Shown: positions 1 through 9,900 of the stretch, piece after piece
Numbering within the stretch: the first letter of the stretch is position 1
Layout: each line of letters begins with the position of its first letter
Source: an uncultured Verrucomicrobiota bacterium
GTDB lineage: Bacteria > Verrucomicrobiota > Kiritimatiellia > RFP12 > UBA1067
DNA length: 18,788 nucleotides
Reading direction: 5' to 3'
Assembly: GCA_945483525.1 (NCBI GenBank)
Contig: CALYRV010000022.1
Coordinates: forward strand, 1-18,788
Program-made: the position numbers and the translations under genes
Notes under the pieces: generated by a model
The model's database searches: none
What the model saw: only the letters and a program-made list of their open reading frames with translations
What the model was told of the DNA's origin: nothing

Positions 1-61
1 ATTTGAACTCGTGACCTTTTGCACCCCAAGCAAACGCGCTACCAGGCTGCGCTACCGTCCG
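1..61 (-). tRNA. tRNA-Pro (anticodon GGG), 3' end cut by window edge
   Basis: Read on the minus strand, the acceptor strand CGGACGG is followed by TA, a GCGC/GCGC D-stem, and the anticodon stem TTTGC/GCAAA around loop TTGGGGT, which gives anticodon GGG. The T-loop TTCAAAT is the last part inside the window, so the 3' acceptor strand and CCA lie beyond position 1. GGG reads the CCC and CCU proline codons. It is the last of three tRNAs in the cluster, 32 bp after tRNA-fMet, and is probably processed from the same transcript. Confidence 0.93.
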
Positions 62-93
62 ACAGGGGCTTGAAGCCGTACCAGATTCCAAAT

Positions 94-170
<77 letters not shown>

Positions 171-188
171 ATCTGGTGCTTTCGTTAA

Positions 189-265
189 TGGCGGGGCTGA
201 CGGGAGTCGAACCCATAACCCTCAGATTCGTAGTCTGATGCTCTATCCAGTTGAGCTACAGCCCC
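189..265 (-). tRNA. tRNA-Arg (anticodon ACG), CCA encoded
   Basis: Minus-strand cloverleaf with acceptor GGGGCTG/CAGCCCC, D-stem GCTC/GAGC, anticodon stem TCAGA/TCTGA around loop CTACGAA (anticodon ACG), T-arm ATGGG/CCCGT, discriminator G and encoded CCA (189-191). By known decoding rules A34 would be deaminated to inosine by TadA to read CGU, CGC and CGA. It is the first tRNA of the cluster, about 14 nt after the predicted transcription start. Confidence 0.95.
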
Positions 266-285
266 ACTAATCGAAAACAAGTAAT

Positions 286-315
286 ATTATATCATAATTC
301 CCGCTCAGCGTGCAA
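286..315 (-). promoter_or_regulatory. Sigma70-like promoter of the tRNA cluster
   Basis: On the minus strand a -35 box TTGCAC (310-315) is separated by 18 bp from a perfect -10 box TATAAT (286-291). The predicted start is near 279, about 14 nt before tRNA-Arg. It lies between the end of the nucleotidyltransferase gene and the tRNAs, so it should drive the Arg-fMet-Pro cluster independently of the upstream operon. The spacer length and the TTGCA core match the promoter of the giant gene at 13140-13169. Confidence 0.8.
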
Positions 316-324
316 GGGGGAATT
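296..324. repeat. Inverted repeat around the tRNA promoter -35 box
   Basis: A 7-bp perfect inverted repeat, AATTCCC (296-302) and GGGAATT (318-324), encloses a 15-bp loop that contains the -35 box at 310-315. It could be an operator. It could also be a weak hairpin ending the nucleotidyltransferase transcript, but no T-run follows on the minus strand, so it is not a convincing intrinsic terminator. Confidence 0.4.
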
Positions 325-338
325 TGATGCCGATTCCA

Positions 339-1250
339 TTAGGGCTTCGAGAAGAGTGGAGCGGGATACTCACCAGCCTCTACCAGCTTCTTGATCGCGG
401 TCATTACAAAAGGCTTGTCATCACGATAAGTAACACCGAACCAACTTGAATCTGTTGGCAGCACCATGCAGTCGGCCTTTCCTTCCTTGATAAGCTCGTC
501 CACGACAAACGGAATATACCATTCACTCTTCATTTCGGTCCCACGAGCGGAAAGAAACTTCACGAAACGATCCTCAAGTTCGGAGAAAAGCCGCGGCGTG
601 AACCCCCAGCAGTTCATGGAAACGCGCGCATCGAGCGGGACACGATCGGGATTAGACTCATCTTCGCGATTCTCAGCGACACCTCCGACCTTGACGAGCT
701 TGGTCATCTCGGTCACGCCCTGCAGCATGCCTTCGGACGAAAGCCGGCAGATTCCGCGAGCTACCGATCCGTTTTCTGAAAGCGTAAGCGAAAGACGGTA
801 GCCGACCATGGCGAAATGAAGAGAATCGGGATTGACAGACGAGAGATAAGCGCCGAGTTTTGCCATCGCGTCACGTCCATAGAAATCATCGGCATTGATC
901 ACCGCAAACGGCTCCCGTACCATATTACGGGCAGCTCGTGTAGCATGCGCAGTACCCCACGGCTTCGTGCGACCATCCGGGACGACATAAGGGGATGGTA
1001 GATCATTGATATCCTGGTAACAATAGTCAACAGGAACGACTCCGGCATATTTGGCACCCACCCTCTCCTTGAACTCGGCCTCGAAATCCTTGCGGATAAT
1101 GAAGACGATCTTCCCGAAGCCGCCACGGATGGCATCGAAGACTGAATAGTCGAGAATCGCTTCGCCTGACGGTCCCACCGGATCCACCTGTTTTAGTCCG
1201 CCATAACGCGATCCCATACCGGCTGCTAAAACAACAAGAGTTGGCTTCAT
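339..1250 (-). CDS. NTP-transferase-type sugar nucleotidyltransferase
   Basis: 303-aa protein of the GT-A-like nucleotidyltransferase family, which transfers an NMP onto a sugar phosphate or similar substrate in the cytoplasm. The N-terminal nucleotide-binding loop LAAGMGSRYGGLKQ (residues 8-21) has the G-x-G-S-R...K signature. KPWGTAHA (96-103) and the metal-binding NADD (119-122) follow at the expected places, and the length suits the family. The start is supported by an AAAGGAA ribosome-binding site (1259-1265). The gene begins 26 bp after the response regulator and is probably the last gene of the giant-protein operon. The substrate cannot be read from the sequence. Relatives resembling this one are usually annotated only as NTP transferase domain proteins, so a role in modifying a surface glycan or the giant protein is inference only. 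Confidence 0.88.
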   Translation of the reverse strand: MKPTLVVLAAGMGSRYGGLKQVDPVGPSGEAILDYSVFDAIRGGFGKIVFIIRKDFEAEFKERVGAKYAGVVPVDYCYQDINDLPSPYVVPDGRTKPWGTAHATRAARNMVREPFAVINADDFYGRDAMAKLGAYLSSVNPDSLHFAMVGYRLSLTLSENGSVARGICRLSSEGMLQGVTEMTKLVKVGGVAENREDESNPDRVPLDARVSMNCWGFTPRLFSELEDRFVKFLSARGTEMKSEWYIPFVVDELIKEGKADCMVLPTDSSWFGVTYRDDKPFVMTAIKKLVEAGEYPAPLFSKP

Positions 1251-1276
1251 AATGATTCTTCCTTTCTTTGCTAGAT

Positions 1277-1894
1277 TCAGACCACAAGTCCACGGCGGCG
1301 GGACTCATTAACGGCACTAACACGATCGCCGACGCCGAGCTTCTCGTAAACGTGTTTAAGATGAATCTTCACCCCGTCACGAGTGACACCGAGGCGTTCG
1401 GCGATATCGTCATTTGACATTCCTTCAGCGAGAAGCCCCAGCACGTCATGCTCACGAGGCGTGAGCTCCGGAGCCTTCATACGATCTCGATAAACACGCC
1501 GGATGTCATCTGGAACGAACTCACCACCTTCGGCGACAGCGCGAATGGCCGCAATAAGGTTATCCTGTCCACCATCCTTCAGCACATACCCTTTCGCCCC
1601 GAGCGAGAGGCATTTGTAGACATCCTCCTCGGTTCCGGCCGATGAAAGAATGACGACCTTTGCCTCTGGCCAGAGCTTCAAGACATCAGCAAGAACCAGT
1701 GTTCCGTCACGATCGGGCATACGGAGATCGAGGATCGTCACGTCAGGGCGTTTAGCATTAACGAATTCAGCGGCGCCTTCACCGCGGGAGAACTCGCCGA
1801 CGAAATCTAGGTCCTTGAACATCCCCACGGCGAAACGTATCCCCATGCGGACAACTACGTGGTCGTCTACGACGACGACTTTATATTTCCTCAT
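1277..1894 (-). CDS. LuxR/NarL-family response regulator
   Basis: 205-aa DNA-binding response regulator. The receiver domain spans about residues 4-122: acidic pair D10/D11, phosphoacceptor D56 in ILDLRMP, S84/S85, and conserved K106 in VLKDG. A LuxR-type helix-turn-helix fills 144-205 (LTPREHDVLGLLAEG, then IAERLGVTRDGVKIHLKHVY). All residues needed for phosphorylation are present. The gene overlaps the kinase gene by 4 bp (ATGA), so the two are translationally coupled and almost certainly cognate partners. A perfect ribosome-binding site lies inside the kinase gene. Target promoters are unknown. The giant-gene promoter at the head of the same operon is an obvious candidate. Confidence 0.95.
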   Translation of the reverse strand: MRKYKVVVVDDHVVVRMGIRFAVGMFKDLDFVGEFSRGEGAAEFVNAKRPDVTILDLRMPDRDGTLVLADVLKLWPEAKVVILSSAGTEEDVYKCLSLGAKGYVLKDGGQDNLIAAIRAVAEGGEFVPDDIRRVYRDRMKAPELTPREHDVLGLLAEGMSNDDIAERLGVTRDGVKIHLKHVYEKLGVGDRVSAVNESRRRGLVV

Positions 1895-3948
1895 GTTCGA
1901 TCCTCCTTTTCAAGCACCAATCCGCGCAATGTCCCAGTATCCACAAACCGCACCTCGAATCCGCAGCGAAGCGCCCTTTCGCGAATTCCAGTCAGTCCGA
2001 AATGTCCTTCTTCCGGACCCGGCGCCGCATCCACATCAAATGGCACGCCGTCATTATACACACCGAGCGAGAACTCGCCCGCACCGACAGGGTCACTCAC
2101 CACAGCGATGTTTTTCGCTTCGCCATGCCGAATGGCATTGGCTGATGCCTCACGAATAACCGCCAGCAGATCGCGCTTCATACCAGGCGCCATCACGGCG
2201 GGCAAACCGCGTAGTTTCATGCGCACACGCACCTTTCCCGAAGCATTGAGCTCCATTGCAAAACGCCGGATCAGACCCTCGAGTGGCCTCAGCAATAGAT
2301 CATCATTCTGCAAATCAAGTATCGCTTCTCGCATTTCGCGACGTGCTTCGCCAAGCACACCATCGGCCACGGAAAGCGCCGCGAGTTGCTCTTCGGAGAG
2401 TGCGCCGGGATTGGAACGAACCGTATCAAGCAACAGCTTCACCCCAGCCATGTGCTGAGAGATTGAATCATGAAGATCATGGGCAATGCGCCGGCGATCC
2501 GCGAGCAGTGCACGCATCCGCAGATGGCGATGGTAACGAAGATGTATCATCAGCAACGGGAAAAGGCAAAGCGGGATAAGTGCCCAGAGACCGACAGTCC
2601 TCATCGTTCTCTCGCAGCGACGCCAACGATAGTCGAAATCGCTTATGATATCAATGTCCTCGTGATCCCGCATACGAAGTTCGACCGAGCCGAGCGAACG
2701 ATATCGGGCGTCTTTAGCACTACGGGCGAACTCGAAATGCAGAACGCCAGTAACACGGACCGACGGCAAATCGCGGAGTCGATCCGCAATGCCGCCCGAC
2801 CGATCAAGAGGCAAGGTCGCGAAGAACTGGTAACCATCGGCAACAAGATCGAGACGAAGACACCCGTTATCCACTATCGGTTCGCTCAGCAGTTTCGCAT
2901 GAATACGCACCAGGCGATTACACAGGTCGACCTTCGCGAGATCAACGACGCCAACCATATATTCGGCGAAGTTGTCAAGCGAGATGTCCATCGCGACAGC
3001 CTTCACTTCTGATTCCGGCACTTCACTCCAGTTCGCGCAACAGATTCCTGCAACGTCCTGTTCCATCTGTGGGAAACCAACCGCCTCGACCTTCATGCCA
3101 ACCAGCGGAGCCTCATCATTACAGTGAACCGCAAGCGCGGTTCCAGCACATTGAATGGTGAAGTCGCGCCCATCTGTGCTTCGCTCCGTAACTTCACCGA
3201 TCACACGACAGCGATGCCGGTCGTAGGTCTTACGGGCACGCGACATCGAACCATCAATCCGCACCTCGGGGATATTAACAGGAGGAAGAGATAAAACCCG
3301 GACAGAATTAGTTCCGATCGTCTCCAGTTCAGGCGCCAAAAATTCGAACCGGTTGTTTATCAGCGCGAATACCACGCCATCCACTGAAATCTCGGCGTCA
3401 ACCAGCGCCTGCCAGTCGCGTTCAATCGAAGTACGAACCACCAATACACCATCGGCCATACCAAGTGTAATCAGGTAAAGGTCGCGCCCGTTCACGTTAG
3501 CCTGCGTAACCGAGCGAACCACGCCTCTGACTCGCACGCGGCGGTTATTACAGGATCCACTGGCGAGATCGGCAAAGCGGAACTCGAGCGGATCAGGTAA
3601 TTTCACTGATCCAACACGCTCAAATGATGTAACCGTAAGTCCCGGTTCAAGTAGAAATTTCGAGCACCGCGAATGGATGATGACGAGGTCGCCAACATCA
3701 AGTCGGTCACAACCCACAAATCTTCCGGCCGGCTCGCCGGGAACTGCCCCCGAAGCGTACACCCCGCGTCCGTTAGGGTCATCCGGCGACGCGACGACGC
3801 CAGTGCATTTGATCCATGAATGCACATAGGTTACGACTCCTGTGACCACATTCATCGGCCCAGGGACAAGATTCTCCGTCCAGTCAGCTTCCGCCGTGGA
3901 AACGACGAATAGGCATACCGATGCGAAGACTACCCTCGGCAACCTCAT
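1891..3948 (-). CDS. NarL-type sensor histidine kinase with tandem OB-like periplasmic modules
   Basis: 685-aa membrane sensor kinase. A signal peptide (residues 1 to about 21) is followed by a periplasmic region of about 430 residues, one transmembrane helix (about 451-470), a HisKA_3 dimerisation/phosphoacceptor segment with the H-box IAHDLHD (His493), and a HATPase_c domain with N-box REASANAIRHG (about 599-609) and G-box GHFGLTGIRER (about 648-658). The periplasmic part reads as four related beta units (about 33-113, 135-220, 245-312, 344-436), each with a V-x-G-V/E-V strand, a ligand-type turn and a closing strand. This resembles OB-fold sensor regions of verrucomicrobial kinases, and the region is rich in cysteines. 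The start codon is 15 bp after the stop of the giant secreted protein gene, so the two are cotranscribed. The ribosome-binding site (GGCGGA) is weak, which suggests coupling to upstream translation. The ligand is unknown. Confidence 0.93.
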   Translation of the reverse strand: MRLPRVVFASVCLFVVSTAEADWTENLVPGPMNVVTGVVTYVHSWIKCTGVVASPDDPNGRGVYASGAVPGEPAGRFVGCDRLDVGDLVIIHSRCSKFLLEPGLTVTSFERVGSVKLPDPLEFRFADLASGSCNNRRVRVRGVVRSVTQANVNGRDLYLITLGMADGVLVVRTSIERDWQALVDAEISVDGVVFALINNRFEFLAPELETIGTNSVRVLSLPPVNIPEVRIDGSMSRARKTYDRHRCRVIGEVTERSTDGRDFTIQCAGTALAVHCNDEAPLVGMKVEAVGFPQMEQDVAGICCANWSEVPESEVKAVAMDISLDNFAEYMVGVVDLAKVDLCNRLVRIHAKLLSEPIVDNGCLRLDLVADGYQFFATLPLDRSGGIADRLRDLPSVRVTGVLHFEFARSAKDARYRSLGSVELRMRDHEDIDIISDFDYRWRRCERTMRTVGLWALIPLCLFPLLMIHLRYHRHLRMRALLADRRRIAHDLHDSISQHMAGVKLLLDTVRSNPGALSEEQLAALSVADGVLGEARREMREAILDLQNDDLLLRPLEGLIRRFAMELNASGKVRVRMKLRGLPAVMAPGMKRDLLAVIREASANAIRHGEAKNIAVVSDPVGAGEFSLGVYNDGVPFDVDAAPGPEEGHFGLTGIRERALRCGFEVRFVDTGTLRGLVLEKEDRT
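1902..1909 (-). promoter_or_regulatory. Strong Shine-Dalgarno site of the response regulator
   Basis: AAAGGAGG, 7 nt before the ATG at 1894, lies inside the 3' end of the kinase gene. It fixes the start codon of the regulator. It stands out because several other genes here (ribokinase, the transporter, the giant gene) show no such site, which suggests that the regulator is made in excess over its membrane kinase. Confidence 0.8.
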
Positions 3949-3963
3949 GCGAAATCCGCCCGA

Positions 3964-6900
3964 CTATGGCAGAGTGACCACCGTGACGTTGTTGGTCTTA
4001 AGCACCTCGATCTCCTTCGGCTTAAGACGGGTATTGATATCCCAACGATAATACGGACGAAGATCAGACCTGTCCGGATGGGATTCCAGCCAATGGACCC
4101 AGCCGGCATCATATCCAGGAGAATCATGACGGTGCATCGGGTCCAGAATCTCGACATCAATAGTATAAGGTTCAGCACCGAGGGCGTTACCAGGTTGATG
4201 GAACGAATCCTCATGGAAGACGAACCAGCGCAGATCAACCCAGTTATCGGGATTGTCAAGACTGTTGTGCCCGTTATTAATGATGCCCTTGATCTTAAAG
4301 GTCACACTGTTCCAATCAGACGTTGACCCGGACTCATAATCCCAAGAGGTCTTGGTCGGCTCAACACTCCGCAGCACATACGGAGCCCATGCCTTGGCGT
4401 ACATCGGCGACGCGATATCGGTGGTCTTGTTGGTAATCATCAAGAACGGAGACATAACATCGTTAGTAAGCGCGGCATGATACTCATTCGCGGGAATCTC
4501 GAGCTTCTGAGGCGCTCTGCCCCAGCCGCCGACGAGCACCATCTCTCCGACGGTCGGATCAATATCGAGCCAATACATCTCGGTAAGGGTAAGATCAGCT
4601 ATATAGCCGCTCTTGCGCCCCCAGAACTCGCCGAGACGAATGACACCGTCTTGATTGGCGAACTCGCCACGCAAGGTCGAGCCGTCCTGCAGCCAGCGAA
4701 TAATCGCTGGAGTGTACGGATTGTTCTCGTCAACCCCGTACTCGACCAGCCGCTTATCCACGCAGGCCTTAGCGACTATGCTGACAGAGTTGCTACAGCC
4801 CTTGCCGATGTTCTTCACCTCAACAGTGCGAGTGGCGCGATTGAATCCGTTGGTTACGTCGAACTCCATCGTCTTTCCGTCACAAGTCTGACGACTGTAA
4901 TCTACTTCATACCACGGTTCGACCTGATAAACGAGATTGGTTCCCTTCGCACTCCCGCGCTTAATGAAGAACCGCAGCGTTTCATTGGTAAAAGTGTGCC
5001 CACCGTCATTGGACTGCCAGATGTTGCCACCGGACTGGTCAAGGGTGGAATAGATATAAATCATCTCTCCATAAGGAACCGGAATATCAGGATCAATCTG
5101 CTGGCCCTCGTTGATTCGCCCTGGCGTACGCATCATCGTATTATTCCAGTTGTCATGAGCGCATTCACCCTTGTTATTAACGACGCCGACGGAATGATCC
5201 CCTGAATTATGATCATCTCCGGGATAAAAGAACGTCCCTGGCTTCATATTACTATTCAGGTATCTGCAGACATTGCTCGGCGAGTAGGTTCCACCCCAAA
5301 GGTCTTCACCGATGGTAAGCACCTCATGCTCGACAATGCCGTTAGGACGAACGAGACGAATTCCGAGCGGTTCGGTATCCCAAAGGGTGTTGTTATTATT
5401 GAAGAGATAACCGTTACCGAAATCGTCGAATCGCCAGGTTCCGTCAAGGGCTCCATCCGCATCCAAGATCGAACGGTCAAGATAGCTGCCCGCAATGGGC
5501 GGATTCGCCACCACGTGGAAGACATAATTGGAAATCTCATTCTTCGACTTGGTTCCGCTGAGCTTGCGAGCACCAAACACTGCAACTGTATTGGTAAGGA
5601 TATAACCGCTCGACTCCGCTGCCTGAACCATCTCAATACGCCAACCGGAAAGATCGGCCGTAACTGGAGCGGCGATCTCCACGAACTGACAATTCTGGTC
5701 CACATCAAAACCAGAGGGATCATAGGCGCCGCCAACGATATTAACCTCATTAATCCAAGCCCAACCCGGGGCGACATCATCCAGAATACAGAAGCAGGAC
5801 CAATGCTCGCCCTTTCCGTAATCAACGCTAGTATTGAAGTCGATCGGCGCATACCAAGACGGTACCTCCCATTCTCCCGCCTTGACATCAATCAGACGAC
5901 TCTTCTGGGTGGCGACCCCAGTCTTCGGATCGATGGTGTAGAAGAAGACCTCGAGCATATACTGAACAACTGGCGATATGCCGCCCTCCTTGACAGACTG
6001 CGGAATCACAGCCTCCGGCGCGGTATCATAGCTCGAACGGTAGATGAGCGCATCGGTGTCAGTAGCCTGAGCGAGCCACGCCTCATGGTGCTCTGGCAAT
6101 GATCTCCACTTGTCGAAGCCCCAGACATCACTGCCCTCGTACCAGTAAAGCTTGACCTTCGGAGCACGCCGTTTGTCAATCTGATCCTCGAGCATCACCG
6201 CATACAGCTCGCACTGCACGCCCCAGCCTTCACGACATAGCGGCTGCTGCTCCTTCGACGGAACATTGTCGGCAGGACACGATGCCATCATGTCGTAACG
6301 AAACGCTCCGACATTACGAATCGCCAGCTCTGGATTGACCGCCTCACTGATGGTCACTTCGTCGATCAACACCCGCACCGGATCCTCACCACATTGTGGC
6401 GCCGGACCACGAGAAGCGCCGTTAACGCCCTTCACGCCGGTAACTCCTAGACGAATTGCCGCGTATTCGCCGTCATCTACCGCACGATAAGAATAAGTGG
6501 TGAAGACCGTATTAGACACCACAAACCTAGTCAGGAGCTGCCACTTGGTGTCAACGCCCGAGGCGATATCATTGAGCTTAATGCCATACACCGCCACTTC
6601 GGCATACTGCGAGTATCCTGACGTAGAATATTTACGCGCGCGGAAAGAAACCTCACCAATCACGTTGTTAGTGAACGTCGGCGACTGCAGGAACGGCATG
6701 TGCCGCTTGTAGTCTTTCTCCTTACCCTCTACCACCTTGTCGGTTGTCGAATTGTTAAGAGCCAGCGAATAACCGACGCTGGGATGCTCGGACGCGTCGG
6801 GAAGATACATACGCTTCTCGGAATCAGCATCGTTGCCGAGCGTACGGACGTTCCAACCCCACCAGCATCCCTTGTCAATTGGCGGTTCATCCTGACAAAC

Positions 6901-9900
6901 GACGCGGGTAATCTCGACAGACCCGAATGCAGATGGATCGGAATTCGTGACCACCGATTCAACCAATTCCGGATCAAGGATTACACGCGCAAGCGCGCCA
7001 TATCCGTTCTGCTGAATACGAAGACTGAAGGAAATGTTGGTAGAACCAGACGACCCGAGGTCATCATAGCCGAGTCGCGCGACAGTAGACCAACTGCCAG
7101 GCTCATCGCTGGTATCTACTGCCTTCGTTAGATCTGCCAGACTACCTCGAAACACGTTCGTAGCGACCTGAACAAGGAGCGCGACATTGGTCTGGCAATT
7201 ACGATAACTGAACTCAATACTACCAATACCACTTCCACGACCGTCAAGACCATCCATCAGTGGCGTACGAATACCGGCAGGACGCCCAGGGATCGTACGC
7301 CGAGCGGAAAGCTCAACCGCCGTGCCACGCCAATCCTCATGCCCGTTGATCCAGCCCGACATGAATACGAATTCATCAGGATCGCCGTTGACGGCCTCCT
7401 TGCAATCATTGGGGTTGTCGGGACTGTCACCGCTATAAAGTACAATATCGTTGCGCCCGCGCCACTGATGAACGACCACGTTGTCGATCACCACACCGGG
7501 CGAGGCCTTGTCATCAAGATCACCACCGGTACGGAGCTGAAGCTTCGCATCGCGCGTACGCCAGACGAGCGGCAGTTCCGCCCCGAACTCCTCGGTGCTG
7601 TTGATTATGCCCCAATTATTGGAAAGTACGAAACTCGCGAGCAGATCATCGAACGCGCCACCGCCGCCAGCATCGCCAGCCCAAAGATCGACGGTCTGAC
7701 AGACGTCCGCCGCGCGAAGACCATAGAGATTGCTGCTGTCATTGTCGACAAAGACCTCGTTTCGTCCGGGAACCGCCACCCACAGTCCGTCCGCGATGTC
7801 ATCACGGCAGGACCGGAAGGCGAGGGTCGGATACGCCTTGTTGGAGTTCTTGAAGTTACCCGTTCCGGCCGCAGGCAGATCAACGCCGCCCCAACTCGGT
7901 TGCACGGCATTGAGCTCGGCGATACGCGGCTTCACGAAATATCCGTTGCTGTTGGCTGTCAGCACGCCATAGGTACCGCACTTGAGCTTATTCGCAGAGT
8001 TGTCTCGGAAAGCGGCGTAACGCCAAATGGTGTCGGACTGACGGTCCTGACTTGCCTTGGATCCAGCGGCGGCTAGACCGACGACGATCATATTGTCGCC
8101 GCCGACGTTATAAACCGCCAGCGACATCTGCATAAAGACAGCGGACGATAGTAGCCCGGACGAGGTCGGAGCATCGAAATCAAATCCGCCCGACACACCG
8201 TTTTCAACACTGTAAAGCAAGGTCTGATCGTATCCGCCCTTTCCGTTGCGATTCCAGCGGTAGATCGAAAGCTTCTGACCCATCTTGCTCGGACCGATCA
8301 CCGCCCCGGCGGTATCAATGCTGCCCCGGACCTGCTCCCAGCGCGCTTCATAGCATCCCGTGCCGCGGACATAATAGGCGATCAGCGAGAGCGAGGCATC
8401 GCCGGTAAACGACTTATTATCGTCAAGATCGAAACAGGTATGCGCAGTGAACACGTAGTTCGACATGCGACGGCCGTCGTCGTAATACGAGAAATCGTCA
8501 AAATCAATCGCCTGAGCGAGACGCGCATTGAACGTGACCTTCTCAATGCCGCGCGGCCAGAGACCGATGGACTGATCGGAGAGCTCGACATACCCTTCAC
8601 CGCCGCCGGACATCTGAAATGCGGTTCCGGATCCTGGCATCTTGTAACCGCCATAGACATAGCGCCCCTTGCCCAGAATCCAACCGTTAACCCGCTCGGA
8701 TCCTCCGGCGAAGGTCTTATCGTAGACATAATCGCTACGCGTCTCGAAATCAAGCGACCACAGCTTGTTTGTGGAGACACTCACCGTCTGATTAGTAGTG
8801 TAGTCGACATAAAAGTCTCGCACCAAGGGAGACACACCGACCGTCGGCAACATTGAATCATCGGCCGCAGAACCGACAAACACCTCATTAGTGCCGTGAC
8901 CGTCGTTCCAGCAGTTAAAGTTCTGATAGTCCGCACGAACAATCGAAAGCCCCTTGGACGAATCGTCGGCCTGGAACATTAGGTACCCTGTATATGCGTC
9001 GACCGGCACCCGGGTCCAGTCGTTAGTGCCACCTTCAGTCATCCGACCGCTATACGGGAGATCCCTGATCGTGGCCAGATAATAACTGTTGGTGTTCCAG
9101 TCCCACTCCCTCGTCCCGCTCGGCTCCAAGTTGCGGAACTCGACACGAACGTCAACACCCTCTTCAAGTGCATCTCGCGTCATATAATATCCGCGCCACT
9201 GATGGTCTTCCACCAAAGACATCTCTAAATTGGTAATGCTGTTGTCTACGGGATTACGAACCACCAACACCACCGATTCCCAGTCGCTACGTCCCTCACG
9301 GATGCGAACCGACCATTCAGCCTCGGCCCCGTTCCAGCCATTGGTAACCAATGCGAACGCCTCAGAATACCACGGCACGCCGATCTTAGTGCCGGAATAG
9401 TTGGCATATGTATAATAACCAGAATTCTGCGAACCCTCAAACCAGAACTCCAGATCGCCAGGAAGCCCGGCAGGCAACACCAGCGGAGCAATGGACCTGA
9501 GCGTACTCGGATAGAAGTCAGCGATCATCCACTCGGTTTCAGCCTGCTCAAGATATTTCCAACGGTAATGCATCGCCACCGCGGTAACATCTCCCGGCGC
9601 CAGCTCATCGCCTTTGCGATTAAGCGCCCGAACCCTGCCGTAGACCGCGTCGTTGACGCCCGGGAACGACGGCTCGAACGCCATCTCCTGACCAAGCAAC
9701 TGCTTGCCCGACTTAAGCGGATCATACCAGCCGTATGGAACGAGACGAACCATATCACGAGCGGGAGAACAGATGACGTTGTCGACGATGATGAAGGCGT
9801 CGGCATCGGGATTGACCGAGGCCGTGCGGTCAATACGCGTACGACGGATGCGGAAACGACACGGCGCTTCAATATTCACGGGCGCGTAGACGCGATAGAA

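Noticed and set aside
3949..3963. Possible separate promoter for the histidine kinase
   Set aside because: Only 15 bp separate it from the giant gene. No -10/-35 pair is apparent there, and cotranscription explains the arrangement better.
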